The notes beneath the pieces were generated by a model. It had not been told where the DNA came from and did not search any database. It was given only the letters and a program-made list of their open reading frames with translations. A DNA stretch of 64,000 nt from Archangium lansingense. GTDB lineage: Bacteria; Myxococcota; Myxococcia; Myxococcales; Myxococcaceae. The position numbers and the translations under genes were made by a program. The stretch covers positions 3,348,001 to 3,412,000 of the forward strand of contig NZ_JAPNKA010000001.1 in assembly GCF_026626635.1 (NCBI RefSeq). Direction: 5' to 3'. Positions 27,201-42,200 of the stretch are shown in pieces; the first letter of the stretch is position 1; each line of letters opens with the position of its first letter.

Positions 27201-30200
27201 TGTCTCGCCCCGCAGGATGAAGGTGCTGCGTAGCGTCTCGTTGCGCTCCACCACGCCCACGATTGCCGCTTCCAGCGCGGCGGCGTCGAGCGCGCCTTCG
27301 AGCACGGAGGCGATCATGACGACGAAGGGCGGCGCCTCCGGAAGCTGCAGCGCGTACCAGAGCCGCTCTTGCACCAGCGAGGGCGGGACGCTCGTGGGCC
27401 GCTCTCCCTCGGGAGGCAGCAGCCGCTCCGCCTTGCGGCCGGGAGCGGTGCCGAGCCGGGCCGCGAGCCCCGCCACGGTGGGCGCGGAGAAGAAGGCGGT
27501 GAGGGGCAGCTCGACGCCGAAGGCCTGGCGTACGCGGGCCACCAGCCGGGTGGCGCTCAGGGAGTGGCCGCCGAGGTGGAAGAAGTCATCCTCGCGGCGC
27601 ACCGTCTCCACGCCGAGCACCTGGCTGAAGAGCTGCGCCAGCAACTCCTCCACGGGCCCACGAGGCGGCTCGCCCGGGGACGCGGCCTCGGACTGCTCCA
27701 CGGGCAGGGCCGCGAGCGCCTTGCGGTCCACCTTGCCGTTGGCGGTGAGGGGCAGTTGGGGGAGCACGATGAGGCGCGAGGGCACCATCGCGTCCGGCAG
27801 CACCGAGGCCAGTGCCTGGCGCAGCGCCTCCGCGTCTCCGGAGGTGGCGTCCGCGCGGGCGATGAAGCCCTCCAGGCGCAGCTCCCTCCCGTGCTGGCGC
27901 GCGAGCACCGCTGCCTGGCGCACTCCGGGCTGGCGCAGCAGGGCGGCCTCCACCTCCTCCAGCTCGATGCGCACGCCGCGCACCTTCACCTGGAAGTCGG
28001 TGCGGCCCAGGAAGCCGAGCGTTCCGTCCTCGTTCCAGCGGACGCGGTCGCCCGTGCGATAGAGGCGCGCGCCCGGAGTCCCGGAGAGAGCATCCGGGAC
28101 GAAGCGCTCGGCGGTGAGGCCGGGGCGTCCGTGGTAGCCGCGCGCGAGGCCCTCTCCTCCGATGTAGAGCTCGCCGGGGACGCCCGGAGGGGTGGGCTGA
28201 CCGAGCCCATCCACCACGTAGAGGCGCACCCTGTCGAGGGGGCGGCCCAGGCGGATGGGCGCGCCGGGCCGCAGCGGGCTGAGTGTGGTGAAGCAGGTGT
28301 TCTCGCTGGGCCCGTAGCCGTTGAGCAGCCGGAGCTGGCCCGTGGCGAGCCGTTGCACGAGAGACTCGGGAGGCGCCTCGCCGCCGAGCTGGAGGTAGGA
28401 GAGGACGCGCAGGGCCTCCGGGGCCTCCGGCTCCTCGAGGGCGGCCGAGAGGACGGACGGAGTGGCGAGCAGGTGCGTGGCCCGGTGCTGGAGGATGTCC
28501 CGGGCCATGCCCAGCGGACCGGTCTCTCGCAGGACGATGCGAGCGCCGCGCGCCAGGGGGTAGAGCAGCTCCGCCACGTGGACGTCGAAGGCCACCGAGG
28601 CGGCCGCCAGCGTGGTGTCTCCGGGCCGCGAGGGGTAGCCGGTGTCGGCCGCGGCGAAGAGGTGGCAGAGGTTGCGGTGGGTGAGGGCCACGGCCTTGGG
28701 CTCGCCCGTGGAGCCAGAGGTGAAGAGGACGAGGGCGAGGTTCTCCGGAGCGGCCGGACGCAGCGGCGCCGAGGCCCTGTGCGCATCGGGGGCCACACAC
28801 GTGAGTCCCTCCACCGGCTCGGGGAAGGACTCGGGGCGGGCCACCACCAGGCGAGCGCCCGCCGAGCGCAGCAGGGCGGTGCGGCGGGAGGCCGGGTGGG
28901 CCACCTCCAGGGGCAGGTAGGCCGCGCCGGCCTTGAGGATGGCCAGCAGCGAGACGAGCAGCTCGCTGGAGCGCTCCAGGCACACGCCGATGACGCTCTC
29001 GGGGCCCGCGCCCAGGGCCGCCAGCTGGTGGGCGAGGGCGGTGGCACGCTCGTCGAGCTGGCGGTAGGTGAGGGCGCCGTCGCGGGCGAGCAGGGCGGGA
29101 GCCTCGGGGGCGCGTGCGGCCTGGGCCTGGAAGAGCGAGGCGTAGGTGGTGCCGGTCTCGAAGGGCCTCCAGGTGTCGTTGAAGGAGCGCACCACGTGCT
29201 CGCGCTCCTCACCGGAGAGCAGCGGCAGCGCCTCGAGGCGGGTGTCCGGAGCGTGCAGCGCGTGCTCGAGCAGGCGCAGGTAGTGCTCCAGCATGCGCTG
29301 CACGGTGCTGGCCTCGAACAGCTCGGTGCTGAAGTCGGCGGAGATCTCCAGCGAGGGACCGTTCTCCAGGACGATCAGCGCCAGGTCGAACTTGGAGGCC
29401 GTGCTGGAGAGCTCGATGGAGCGGGTGGCGAGCCCCGGGAGTGCATCGGACATGGATTGGCCGATGCGGTTCCAGACGAAGGCCACCTGGATCAGCGGGG
29501 AGCGGTTGGAGCTGCGCTCGACGCCGAGGTGAGAGATGAGCTTCTCGAAGGGGACGTCCTGGTGGGCGAAGGCGTCCAGGGCGGTGGTGCGGACCTGAGC
29601 CAGCAGAGAGGCGAAGGAGGCGTCAGGCTGGGGCTGGGAGCGCAGGACGAGGGTGTTGACGAAGAGGCCCACCACTTGCTCGGAGGAGGGGTGGGTACGG
29701 CCGGAGACGGGGACGCCGACGCAGAGGTCCTGCTGGCCGCAGTAGCGCGAGAGCAGGGCGGAGAAGGCGGCGTAGAGGGCCATGAAGGGGGTGACCTGAT
29801 GCTGGCGGCACAGGGCACCCAGGGCCTGGGAGAGAGACTCGGACAGGCGGAGGGAAGCAGTGGAGGAGCCCGAGTCGGAGAGGAGGGAGGGGCGGGGCTT
29901 GTCGGTGGGCAGCTGGAGGAGGCGGGGAGCGTCTTCCAACTGGGAGCGCCAGAAGCGCAGCTGCGCCTCTTCACGGGAGAGGAGAGCGGGAGTGCGCTGC
30001 CAGGCGGCGACGTCGGAGTTGTCCAGCAGGGGCGCGGGCAGGGAGGGCGGCTGATGCTGGAGGAAGGCGGCGTAGGCCTGACCCAACTCGCGCATGAGGA
30101 TGTCGAGGGAGAGGCCGTCGACGAGCAGGTGGTGGAAGACGAGCAGGAGGGCATGGCGCCCGGGGGAGAGCCGCCACAGCCAGAAGCGGTAGAGCGGGCC

Positions 30201-33200
30201 CTGAGCCATGTCGAAGGGCTTGTCCGCCTCCTGGCGGAGCCGGGCCGTCAGGCGGGAGGCTGCCTCGGGCAGCCCGGCCAGGGACTCGAGATGCAGCACC
30301 CGCTCGGGAACGGGCAGCAGGACGGGGGCGGGATTGCCCTCCTGGGAGGGCACGGCCAGACGGAGCACGGGGTGACGTGCCAGCAGCCAGCGCAGGGCCT
30401 GCTCCAGCACGTCGGCCTGGAGTGGCCCCTCCACCTCGACGGCGCCATCGATGTGGTAGGCGTGCGAGTCCGGCTGGAGCTGCTGCAGGAACCACATGCG
30501 CTCCTGTGCGAAGGACAGCACGGGAGGCGCGTCCGCTGGGCGGGGCGTGGGGGCGGGCAGCTCCGCCGTGTCGTGGCCCTGGCGCTGAGACACCTCGTGG
30601 GCGAGTCCCGCTACGGTGGGCGAGGAGAAGAGGGCGGTGAGCGGCAGCTCGACGCCGAAGGCTTGACGCACGCGAGCCACCAGCCGGGTGGCGCTCAGGG
30701 AGTGGCCACCGAGGTGGAAGAAGTCGTCCTCGCGGCGCACCGTCTCCACGCTGAGCACCTGGCCGAAGAGCTGCGCGAGCAACTCCTCCACGGGCCCGCG
30801 TGGGGCCTCACCCTGGGACGGGGACTCGGGAGCCTCCACGGGCAGGGCCGCGAGCGCCTTGCGGTCCACCTTGCCGCTGGTGGTGAAGGGCAGGGAGGGC
30901 AGGGCATGGAAGCGCGAGGGCACCATGGCCTCGGGCAGGGCACGGGCCAGCGACTGGCGCAGCGAGGCCAGCGCTGATTCGTTCTCCAGCACGAGGAAGG
31001 CCTCCAGGCGCATGTCGCGGCCAGAGCCCCGGATGATGACGGCGGCCTGACGCACGCCGGGCTGGCGCAGCAGGGCTGCCTCCACCTCTTCCAGCTCGAT
31101 GCGCACGCCGCGCACCTTCACCTGGAAGTCGGTGCGGCCCAGGAAGCTGAGCGAGCCATCGGAGTTCCAGCGGACGCGGTCGCCGGTGCGGTAGAGGCGG
31201 GCGCCGGGGTCGCCGGAGAAGGGGTCTGGGAGGAAGCGCTCGGCGGTGAGCTCGGGACGGCCGCGGTAGCCACGGCCCAGGGGCGTACCCCCGATGAAGA
31301 GCTCGCCAGGAACGCCGGGGGGAACGGGCTCGCCTCGCTCGTCGAGAACGTAGATGCGGCACCGGTCCAGCGGGCGCCCCAGGCGCACGGGACGATCCAG
31401 CGGGGTGAATTCCGCGACGACGTTGATGCTCGTCTCGGTGGGGCCGTACGTGTTGACCAGCTTCGTCTTCGTCAGGGCGAGCTGCTGGACGAGCGGATCC
31501 GGCAGCACCTCGCCTCCGGTGACGAGCACCTTCAGCGAGCGGAAGGCCTCCAGGGCATCGGGTTCCTCCAGGGCCGTGGCGAGCGAGGAAGGCGTGATGA
31601 CGGTGTGGGTGATGCCATGGTGGACGATGTCGCGTCCGAGCCCCAGCGGGCCGACCTCGCGCAGCACGGTGCGAGCCCCGCGCGTGAGGCTGAAGAGCAC
31701 CTCCTCCAGGTGGATGTCGAACGACAGGCTGCCGGAGCAGGCCCAGCAGTCACCGGGCCGCGTCGCGTAGTACGGATCGAACGCCGCGAAGCAGTGGACG
31801 ACGTTGCGGTGCGTGAGCTCCACGCCCTTGGGCTCGCCGGTGGAGCCGGAGGTGTAGAGCAGGTAGGCGAGGTTCTCCGCGCGGGCCCGGCGCGGCGGGG
31901 TGGAGAGGACGGCCTCGGTTGCCCGCACGTCCGGAGAGACGAGGGGCACCTCCAGCGTCACGCCGGAGAACAAGTTGGTGCGAGAGAGGACGAGGCGTGC
32001 GCCGGACTGGCGCAGCAGCGCGGCACGGCGGGCCGCGGGGTGCGAGGCCTCCAGCGGGAGGCACCCAGCGCCGCTCATGAAGATGGCGAACAGCGACACC
32101 ACGGCATCGAGCGAGCGCTCCAGGCACAGGCCCACGACGGATTCGGGCCCGGCGCCCGCGGCGATCAGATGTGCCGCCAGACGCGAGGACTGTTCGGCGA
32201 GCTCACGGAAGGAGAGGGTGCCCTCGGGGGCCACGATGGCGGGGGCCTCCGGAGTGCGAGCCACCTGGTCCAGGAACAGAGAGACGACGGTGGCCTCGGA
32301 GTCGAAGGGCCGCTGGGTGTCGTTGAAGGAGAAGAGGACCTGCTGGCGCTCGGAGGGCGCGAGCAGGGAGAGGGCGTCCAGGCGCGTGTCGGGAGCGCGC
32401 AGGGCGTGCTCGAGGAGCCGGAGGTAGTGCTCCAGCATACGCTGCACGGTGCCGGCCTCGAACAGCTCGGTGCTGTACTGGAAGAAGAACTCGTAGCCCT
32501 CGGGGGACTCGATGGCCGTGAGGGACAGGTCGAAGGGGCTGCTGAGGATGTCCTGCTTCAGCGGGCGCACCTGGAGCCCGGGGAGCGCGTCGGCGAGGGA
32601 GTGCTCGACCCGGTTGAGGTCGAACATCACCTGGAAGAGCGGGGAGTGGTTGGGGCTGCGCTCGACGCCGAGGTGAGAGATGAGCTTCTCGAAGGGGACG
32701 TCCTGGTGTGCGAAGGCGTCGAGGGAAGAAGCGCGGACCTGGGCCAGGAGAGAAGCGAAGGAGGAGTCGGGCCTGGGCTGGGAGCGCAGGACGAGGGTGT
32801 TGACGAAGAGGCCCACCACCTGCTCGGAGGAGGGATGGGTGCGGCCGGAGACAGGGACGCCGACACAGAGGTCCTGCTGGCCGCAGTAGCGAGAGAGCAG
32901 GGCGGAGAAGGCGGCGTAGAGGGCCATGAAGGGGGTGACCTGATGCTGGCGGCACAGGACACCGAGGGCATGGGAGAGCGAGTCCGGGAGACGGAGCGAC
33001 GAGGTGGAGGAGCCCGAGTCGGAGAGGACGGAGGGGCGGGGCTTGTCGGTGGGCAGTTGGAGGAGGCGGGGAGCGTCTTCCAGCTGGGAGCGCCAGAAGC
33101 GGAGCTGCGCCTCTTCACGTGCGAGGAGAGCGGGAGTGCGCTGCCAGGCGGCGACGTCGGAGTTGTCCAGCAGGGGCGCGGGCAGGGAGGGCGGCTGATG

Positions 33201-36200
33201 CAGGAGGAAGGCGGCGTAGGCCTGCCCCAACTCACGCAGCAGGATGCCCATGGACAGGCCATCCACCAGCAGGTGGTGGAAGACGAGCAGGAGGGCATGG
33301 CGCTCGGGGGAGAGCCGCCACAGCCAGAAGCGGAAGAGCGGGCCCTGAGCCATGTCGAAGGGCCGGTCCACCTCTTGGCGGAGCCGTTCGGCCAGCCGCT
33401 CCTTCGCATCGAGCCGTTCGGCCAGAGACTCCTGACGCAGCACCTGCCCGGGAACGGGCAGCAGGACGGGGGCGGGATTGCCCTCCTGGGAGGGCACGGC
33501 CAGACGGAGCACGGGGTGGCGCTCCAGCAGCCAGCGCAGGGCCTGTTCCAGCACGTCGGCCTGGAGTGGCCCCTCCACCTCGACGGCACCATCGATGTGG
33601 TAGGCGTGCGAGTCCGGCCGGAGCTGCTGCAGGAACCACATGCGCTCCTGCGCGAAGGACAGCACGGGAGGCGCGTCCGCCGGGCGGGGCGTGGGCGCGG
33701 ACAGTCCGGCCATGCCGTGGCCCTGGCGCTGCGACAGCTCCCGCGCGAGCCCCGCCACGGTGGGCGAGGTGAAGAGGGCCACCAGGGGCAGCTCGACGCC
33801 GAAGGACTGGCGTACCCGTGACACCAACCGGGTGGCGCTCAGGGAGTGTCCGCCGAGGTGGAAGAAGTCGTCCTCACGGCGCACCGTCTCCACGCCGAGC
33901 ACCTGGCCGAAGAGCTGCGCGAGCAACTCCTCCACGGGCCCACGTGGGGCCTCGCCCTCCGTGACCATGGGGCTCGCGTCCACCGCGAGCGCCGCCAGCG
34001 CCTTGCGGTCCACCTTGCCGTGGCGCGAGAGCGGCATCCGCTCCAGCGGGACGAGCGCCGCCGGGACCATGTACTCCGGCAGTGACTGCCTCAGCCACGC
34101 GCGCAGCTCGCCCTCGGGCACCGGCTCGCTCCTGGGCACCAGGAACGCCACCAGCCGCTTGTCTCCCGAGGCCTCGTGCACCACCACCGCGGCCTCGCTC
34201 ACCGCCGGGTGCCGGCCGAGCACCGCTTCCACTTCTCCCAGCTCGATGCGGAAGCCGCGCACCTTCACCTGGAAGTCGATGCGGTCCAGGTACTCGATGT
34301 GACCGTCCGGCAGGTAGCGGACCAGGTCTCCCGTCCGGTACAGGCGTGCTCCGGGCGTGGAGGAGAACGGATCCGGAATGAACTTCTCCGCCGTCAGGTC
34401 CGGGCGCTCCTGGTAGCCGCGGCCGAGCCCGGCGCCTCCGATGAACAGCTCCCCGGGGACGCCCACGGGCACGGGGTGGAGGTTCTGGTCCAGCACGTAG
34501 ACCCGCACGTTGCGCAGGGGCCGGCCGATGGTCGGCCCTTCTGGCCTGCTGCTGGCGGCGCAGGCAGTGGTGTCCACCGTGCACTCGGTGGGGCCGTAGA
34601 CGTTGAAGAAGGAGATGCGGGGATGGTGCGCGAGCACGGCCCAGGTGGATGCGCTCAGCGCCTCGCCGCCCACCAGCACCCGCCGCGGGGTGCTCTCGGG
34701 CCGCGTTCCGAGCCCCTCGTCGAGCAGCAACCGCAGGTGCGCGGGAGAGCAGTCGAGCACGTCCAACTGGTAGCGCTCGATGTACGAGAGCATCGCGCTC
34801 ACGTCACCCCGCGCCTCCTCGGGCATGATGCAGAGCGTGTGGCCGTGGGCGAGCTGGATGAGCTGCTTGACCGAGGCATCGAAGGACAGCGGGGCATTGA
34901 GGCTCACCCGCAGCGGCGCCTGGCTCCCGGCGTAGATGGCGGTCTCGAGCGCCGCCAGCAGGTTCACCACGGAGCGGTGCTGGATCATCACGCCCTTGGG
35001 CATGCCGGTGGAGCCCGAGGTGTAGATGACGTACGCGAGGTGCTCCGGGCCGCTCAGAGGAAGGGGATTGGACTCGGGCTCGCGCGCGAGCTCCGGTCCG
35101 TGCGTGTCCAGGCACAGCAGGCGCACGTCCTGGGCGGAGAGGCCGTCGGCGAGCTTCCGCCGGGTTATCAGCACGGGCGCGCGGGAGTCCCGGAGCATGA
35201 AGGCCAGCCGCTCCTTCGGGGTGGAGGGCTCGAACGGCACGTAGGCACCGCCCGCCTTGAGGATGGCGAGCACCGCCACCACCTGCTCGACCGAGCGCTC
35301 CAGGCAGAGGCCGACGCGGACCTCGGGGCCCACGCCGAGCCGGCGCAGCTGGTGCGCGAGCTGGTTGGCGCGGCGGTTGAGCTCGCCATAGGTGAGCACC
35401 TCGTCCCCGAGGCGCACTGCGGCCACGTGCGGCGCGCGGACCACCTGGGCCTCGATGAGCGTGTGGAGGCACGCGTCCGTGGAGTTGCTGGCGTGCGTCT
35501 GGTTCCACTCCACCAGCAGCCGGTGGCGCTCCGCGTCCGTCAGCAGCGGCAGCGCGCCGATGCGGGTGTCGGGGGCCCGCAGCGCGTGGGTGAGGAGCTG
35601 CTCGTAGTGGCTCAGCAGGCGTTGCAGGGTGCCGGCCTCGAACAGCTCGGTGCTGTAGCGGCAGGCCAGCGTGTAGCCCTGGGCGCTCTCGGTGACGACG
35701 AAGGAGAGCTCGAAGGGGCTCCCGAGGGCATCGGGTTGCAGGGGGCGGGCCTGGAGGCCGGGGAACGCGCTGGCCAGGGAGTGCTCGACCCGGTTGAGGT
35801 TGAACACGACCTGGAAGAGGGGCGTGTGGCTGGTGCTGCGCTCGACACCGAGTGCGCTGACGAGCCGCTCGAAGGGCACGTCCTGGTGCGCGAAGGACTC
35901 GAGGGAAGACGCGCGGACATGGGAGACGAGCGAGGAGAAGGAGGCGTCGGGCTGGAAGCGGGTGCGGAGGACGACGGTGTTGAGCAGCAGGCCGACGACG
36001 CCCTCGGTGGAGGGGTGGGTGCGGCCGGAGACGGGAGTGCCGACGCAAAAGTCATCCTGACCGGAGTAGCGGTGCAGGAGGGAAGCGAAGGCGGCGTACA
36101 GCACCATGAAGGGAGTGGCCTGGTGCTGGCGGCAGAAGTCGCGGAGGTCGCGCGAGAGGGAGGCGGGAAGGGGATGGAAGCCGGAGAAGCCGCCCTGGTG

Positions 36201-39200
36201 GGAGAGGACGGAGGGGCGGGGCTTGTCGGTGGGAAGCTGGAGGAGTGCGGGAGCGTCCGCGAGCTGGCGCTGCCAGAAGGAGAGCTGGGAGTCCTCACGG
36301 GAGAGGACGGGCTGGGAGCGGAGCCAGAGGGCAACGGAGGCGTTGTCCAGGCCCGGGGGCGCAAGGGCGGGCTGCTGCTTCTGGAGGAAGGCAGAGTAGG
36401 CCTGCCCGAGCTCGCGCATGAGGATGTCGAGGGAGAGGCCGTCGACGAGCAGGTGGTGGAAGACGAGCAGGAGAACGTGGCACTCGGGGGCGAGCTTCAG
36501 CAGCCAGCAGCGGTAGAGCGGACCCCGCTCCATGGCGAAGGGCTCGAGGGACTTCTCGCGCAGCCACCGGTCCAGCGCCTCCGCGTTGGACGGCTCATTC
36601 GCCGATTCGTGGCGGAGCACGTGCTCGGGAATGGGAAGGAGGACGGGAGCCGGAGCGCCGTCATGCGAGGGGACGGCGAGGCGGAGCACGGGGTGACGCG
36701 CCAGCAGCCAGCGCAGGGCCTGCTCCAGGGCGCTGGAGTCCAGGGGCCCGGAGAGCTCGACGGCCTCGGGCATGTGGTAGGCGCTGGAGTCGGGCTTGAG
36801 CTGCTGGATGAACCACAGCCGCTCCTGCGCGGGCGAGAGCACGGGAGGCGCGTCCGCCGGGCGAGGCGTGGGCGCGGGCAGCTCGGCGGTGCCGTGGCCC
36901 TGTCTCTGAGACAACTCCTGGGCGAGCCCCGCCACGGTGGGCGAGGAGAAGAGAGAGGTCAGGGGCAGCTCGACGCCGAAGGCCTGACGCACGCGGGCCA
37001 CGAGCCGGGTGGCGCTCAAGGAGTGGCCGCCGAGGTGGAAGAAGCTGTCCTCGCGGCACACCGTCTCCACGCCGAGCACCTGGCTGAAGAGCTGGGCCAG
37101 CAACTCCTCCACGGGCCCGCGTGGGGCTTCGCCTTCGGATGCCAGGGGGCCAGCGTCCACGGCAAGCGCGGTCAGCGCTTTGCGGTCCACCTTGCCGCTG
37201 GTGGTGAAGGGCAGGGAGGGCAGGGCATGGAGGCGCGAGGGCACCATGGCCTCGGGCAGGGCGCGTCCCAGCGACTGGCGCAGCGAGGCCAGCGCGGACT
37301 CGTTCTCCAGCACGAGGAAGGCTTCCAGGCGCATGTCGCGGCCAGCGCCTCGGGTGATGACAGCGGCCTGACGTACGCCGGGCTGGCGCAGCAGCGCCGT
37401 CTCCACTTCCTCCAATTCGATGCGTACGCCGCGCACCTTCACCTGGAAGTCGGTGCGGCCCAGGAAGCTGAGCGAGCCATCGGCGTTCCAGCGGACGCGG
37501 TCGCCGGTGCGGTAGAGGCGGGCGCTGGGAGCACCGGAGAACGGATCCGGGACGAAGCGCTCGGCGGTGAGGTCGGGACGGCCGCGGTAGCCACGGCCCA
37601 GGCCCTGGCCACCGATGAAGAGCTCGCCCGGGACGCCGATGGGAACGGGCTGGCCGTGCTCGTCGAGCACGTAGGCCCGCGAGCGCTCCAGGGGACGGCC
37701 CAGGCGCACGGGCTGGCCGGGCCGCACCCGCTCCGAGATGATGCCGAGCGTCGTCTCCGTCGGCCCGTACATGTTGAGCAGGCTCGTGCGAGTCGGGGCG
37801 AGCTGCTGAACGATCTGCTCGGGCAAGGCCTCGCCGCCGAGGATGAGCACCTGGAGTGAGCGGAAGGCTTCCAGAGCGCCGGGCTCCTCCAGGGCCGTGG
37901 CGAGCGAGGAGGGCGTGATGGGCACATGCGTGATGCCATGGCGGAGGATGTCGCGCGCGAGCCCCAGCGGACCCACCTCGCGCAGCACGGTGCGAGCCCC
38001 GCGCGTGAGGCTGAAGAACAGCTCCTCGAGGTGGACGTCGAAGGAGGGGCTGGTGGAGGCAGCCCAGCAGTCACCGGGCCGCGTCGCGTAATACGCATCG
38101 AACGCCGCGAAGGCGTGGACGAGGTTGCGGTGGGTGAGCTCCACGCCCTTGGGCTCGCCGGTGGAGCCGGAGGTGTAGAGCAGGTAGGCGAGGTTCTCCG
38201 CGCGGGCCCGGTGCGGCGCGGCGGGGCGGACGGTCTCATTGGCCCCTGCGTCCGGAGAGACGAGCGGCACCGCGAGCTCCACGCCAGAGAACAGCTCCGG
38301 GCGTGAGACGACGAGGCGTGCGCCGGACTGGCGCAGCAGCGCGGCGCGGCGAGCCGCGGGGTGCGAGGCCTCCAGGGGGAGGCATCCGGCACCACTCATG
38401 AGAATGGCGAGGGGCACCACCACGGCATCGAGCGAGCGCTCCAGGCACAGGCCCACGACGGACTCGGGCCCGGCGCCCGCGGCGATCAGCTGGGAGGCCA
38501 GACGCGAAGACCGCTCGGCCAGCTCACGGAAGGAGAGGGTGCCCTCGGGGGCGACAACGGCGGGGGCGTCCGGAGTGCGGGCCACCTGCTCCAGGAAGAG
38601 CGAGACGAGGGTGGCCTCGGAGTCGAAGGGCCGCTCGGTGTCGTTGAAGGAGCGGAGGACCTGCTCGCGCTCGGAAGGAGGGAGCAGGGCGAGGGCACCG
38701 ACGTGGGTGTCGGGTGCGCGCAGGGCGTGCTCGAGGAGTCGGAGGTAGTGCTCCAGCATGCGCTGGACGGTGCCGGCCTCGAACAGCTCGGTGCTGTACT
38801 GGAAGAAGAGCTCGTAGCCCTCGGGGGACTCGATGGCCGTGAGGGTGAGCTCGAAGGGGCTGTTGAAGAACTCCAGCTTCCGCCGGACGGCCTGGAGGCT
38901 GGGGAACGCGCTGGCCAGGGAATGCTCGACCCGGTTGAGGTCGAACATCACCTGGAAGAGGGGCGTGTGACTGGTGCTGCGCTCGACGCCGAGGGCACTG
39001 ACGAGCCGCTCGAAGGGCACATCCTGGTGCGCGATGGCCTCCAGGGTGGAGGAGCGGACCTGCGCCAGGAGCGAGGAGAAGGAGGCGTCGGGCTGGAAGC
39101 GGGTGCGGAGGACGACGGTGTTGAGCAGCAGGCCGACGACGCCCTCGGTGGAGGGGTGGGTGCGGCCGGAGACGGGAGTGCCGACGCAGAGGTCATCCTG

Positions 39201-42200
39201 GCCGGAGTAGCGGTGCAGGAGGGAAGCGAAGGCGGCGTACAGCACCATGAAGGGCGTGGCCTGGTGCTGACGGCAGAAGGAGAGGAGGTCGCGCGAGAGG
39301 GAAGCGGGGAGGGGGTGGTAGCCGCAGAAGCCGCCCTGGTGGGAGAGGACGGAGGGGCGGGGCTTGTCGGTGGGAAGCTGGAGGAGGGCGGGAGCGTCCG
39401 CGAGCTGGCGCTGCCAGAAGGAGAGCTGGGAGTCCTCACGGGAGAGGACGGGCTGGGAGCGGAGCCAGAGGGCAACGGAGGCGTTGTCCAGGCCCGGGGG
39501 AGGAAGGGATGGCTGGCGCTGCTGGAGGAAGGCGGCATAGGCCTGCCCGAGCTCGCGCATGAGGATGTCGAGGGAGAGGCCGTCGACGAGCAGGTGGTGG
39601 AAGACGAGCAGCAGGACGTGGCGCTCGGGGGCGAGCTTCAGCAGCCAGCAGCGGTAGAGCGGACCCCGCGCGATATCGAAGGGCCTGTCCACCTCCTGGC
39701 GCAGGCGGGAAGCGGCCTCGGACTGGCTGCTCGGCGATTCATGACGGAGCACCTGCTCGGGGAGGGGGAGGAGGACGGGGGCGGGGTTTCCATCGTTGGA
39801 AGGGATGGCGAGGCGGAGCACGGGGTGACGTGCCAGCAGCCAGCGCAGGGCCTGCTCCAGGGCGCTGGGGTCCAGGGGCCCGGAGAGCTCGACGGCCTCG
39901 GGCATGTGGTAGGCGCTGGAGTCGGGCTGGAACTGCTGGATGAACCACAGCCGCTCCTGTGCGGGCGAGAGCACGGGATGCGCGTTCACCGGGAGGGGCG
40001 TAGGCGTGGGCAGCTCGGCCGTGCCATGGCCCTGACGCTGAGACAACGCCTGGGCGAGCCCCGCCACGGTGGGCGAGGAGAAGAGGGCGGTGAGGGGCAG
40101 CTCCGCGCCGAAGGCCTGACGCACGCGGGCCACGAGCCGGGTGGCGCTCAGGGAGTGGCCGCCGAGGTGGAAGAAGTTGTCCTCGCGGCGCACCGTCTCC
40201 ACGCCGAGCACCTGGCCGAAGAGCTGGGCCAGCAGCTCCTCCACGGGTCCACGAGGCGGCTCACCCTGGGACGGGGACTCGGGCGCTTCCACGGGCAATG
40301 CCGCGAGCGCCTTGCGGTCCACCTTGCCGCTGGTGGTGAAGGGGAGGGAGGGCAGGGCATGGAAGCGCGAGGGCACCATGGCCTCGGGCAGGGCGCGTCC
40401 CAGCGACTGGCGCAGCGATGCCAGTGCGGACTCGTTCTCCAGCACGAGGAAGGCCTCCAAGCGCATGTCGCGGCCAGCGCCTCGGGTGATGACGGCGGCC
40501 TGACGCACGCCGGGCTGGCGCAGCAGGGCGGCCTCCACCTCTTCCAGCTCGACGCGTACGCCGCGCACCTTCACCTGGAAGTCGGTGCGGCCCAGGAAGC
40601 TCAGCGAGCCATCGGCGTTCCAGTGGACGCGGTCGCCGGTGCGGTAGAGGCGGGCGCCAGGCGTGCTGGAGAAGGGGTCCGGGACGAAGCGCTCGGCGGT
40701 GAGATCGGGACGGCCGCGGTAGCCACGGCCCAGGCCCAGGCCACCGATGAAGAGCTCGCCCGGGATGCCGATGGGAACGGGCTGGCCGTGCTCGTCGAGC
40801 ACGTACGCGCGTGAGCGCTCCAGGGGATGGCCCAGGCGCACGGGCTGGCCGGGCAGCACCTGCTCCGCGACGACACAGATGGTCGTCTCCGTGGGGCCGT
40901 AGGCGTTGATGAGACTCGTCCGGCTCAGGGCGAACTGCTGCACGAGCTGCTCGGGGATCGCCTCGCCGCCGAGGGCGATCATCTTCATCGAGCGGAAGGC
41001 CTCGAGGGCACCGGGCTCCTCGAGCGCCGTGGTGAGTGAGGAGGGCGTGAGGACGGAGTGCGTGATGCCGTGGCGGACGATGTCGCGCGCGAGCCCCAGC
41101 GGGCCGACCTCGCGCAGCACGGTGCGAGCCCCGCGCGTGAGGCTGAAGAGCACCTCCTCCAGGTGCATGTCGAACGAGAAGCTTCCGCAGGCGACCCAGC
41201 AGTCACCGGGCTGCGTCACGTAATAAGGATCGAAGGAGGCGAAGGCGTGGACGACGTTGCGGTGGGTGAGCTCGGCGCCCTTGGGCTCGCCAGTGGAGCC
41301 GGAGGTGTAGAGCAGGTAGGCGAGGTTCTCCGCGCGAGCCCGGCGCGGCGGCGCGGAGAGGACGGCCTCGCTTGCCCGCACGTCCGGAGAGACGAGCGGC
41401 ACCGCGAGCTCCACGCCGGAGAACAGCTCCGAGCGTGAGACGACGAGGCGTGCGCCGGACTGGCGCAGCAGCGCGGCCCTGCGGGCTGCGGGATGCGAGG
41501 CCTCCAGGGGGAGGCACCCGGCGCCGCTCATGAAGATGGCCAGCAGCGACACCACGGCATCGAGCGAGCGCTCCAGGCACAGGCCCACGACGGACTCGGG
41601 CTGTGCACCCGCGGCGATCAGATGGGAGGCCAGACGCGAGGACTGCTCGGCGAGCTCACGGAAGGAGAGGGTGCCCTCGGGGGCCACGATGGCGGGGGCG
41701 TCCGGAGTGCGGGCCACCTGGTCCAGGAAGAGGGAGACGAGGGTGGCCTCTGAGTCGAAGGGCCGCTCGGTGTCGTTGAAGGAGCGGAGGACCTGCTCGT
41801 GCTCGGCCGTGGAGAGGAGTGCGAGGGCGCCCACGTGCGTGTCGGGAGCGCGCAGGGCGTGCTCGAGGATCCGGAGGTAGTGCTCCAGCATGCGCTGGAC
41901 GGTGCGGGCCTCGAACAGCTCGGTGCTGTACTGGACGGTGAGCGTGAAGCCGGCGGCGCTCTCGATGACGGTGAGGGAGAGGTCGAACTGGCTGGTGCCG
42001 GTGTCCACATGCACCGGGCGGGCGGAAAGCCCTGGCAGGGCCTCTGCGAGCGAGCGCTCCTCCTGGTACAGGTCGAACATCACCTGGACAAGTGGCGTCC
42101 GGCCGAGGCTGCGCTCCACCTGGAGGGCCTCCACCACGCGCTCGAAGGGGGCCTCCTGGTGCGCGTAGGCGGCCAGTACCTGCTCGCGCGACTGGGACAG

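Noticed and set aside
27369..30977. 1202-residue open frame on the plus strand opposite the NRPS, and others like it (34176-37859, 38361-40814)
   Set aside because: Composition is typical of the complement of a G+C-rich coding strand; the repeats simply mirror the NRPS modules, and no domain is seen.
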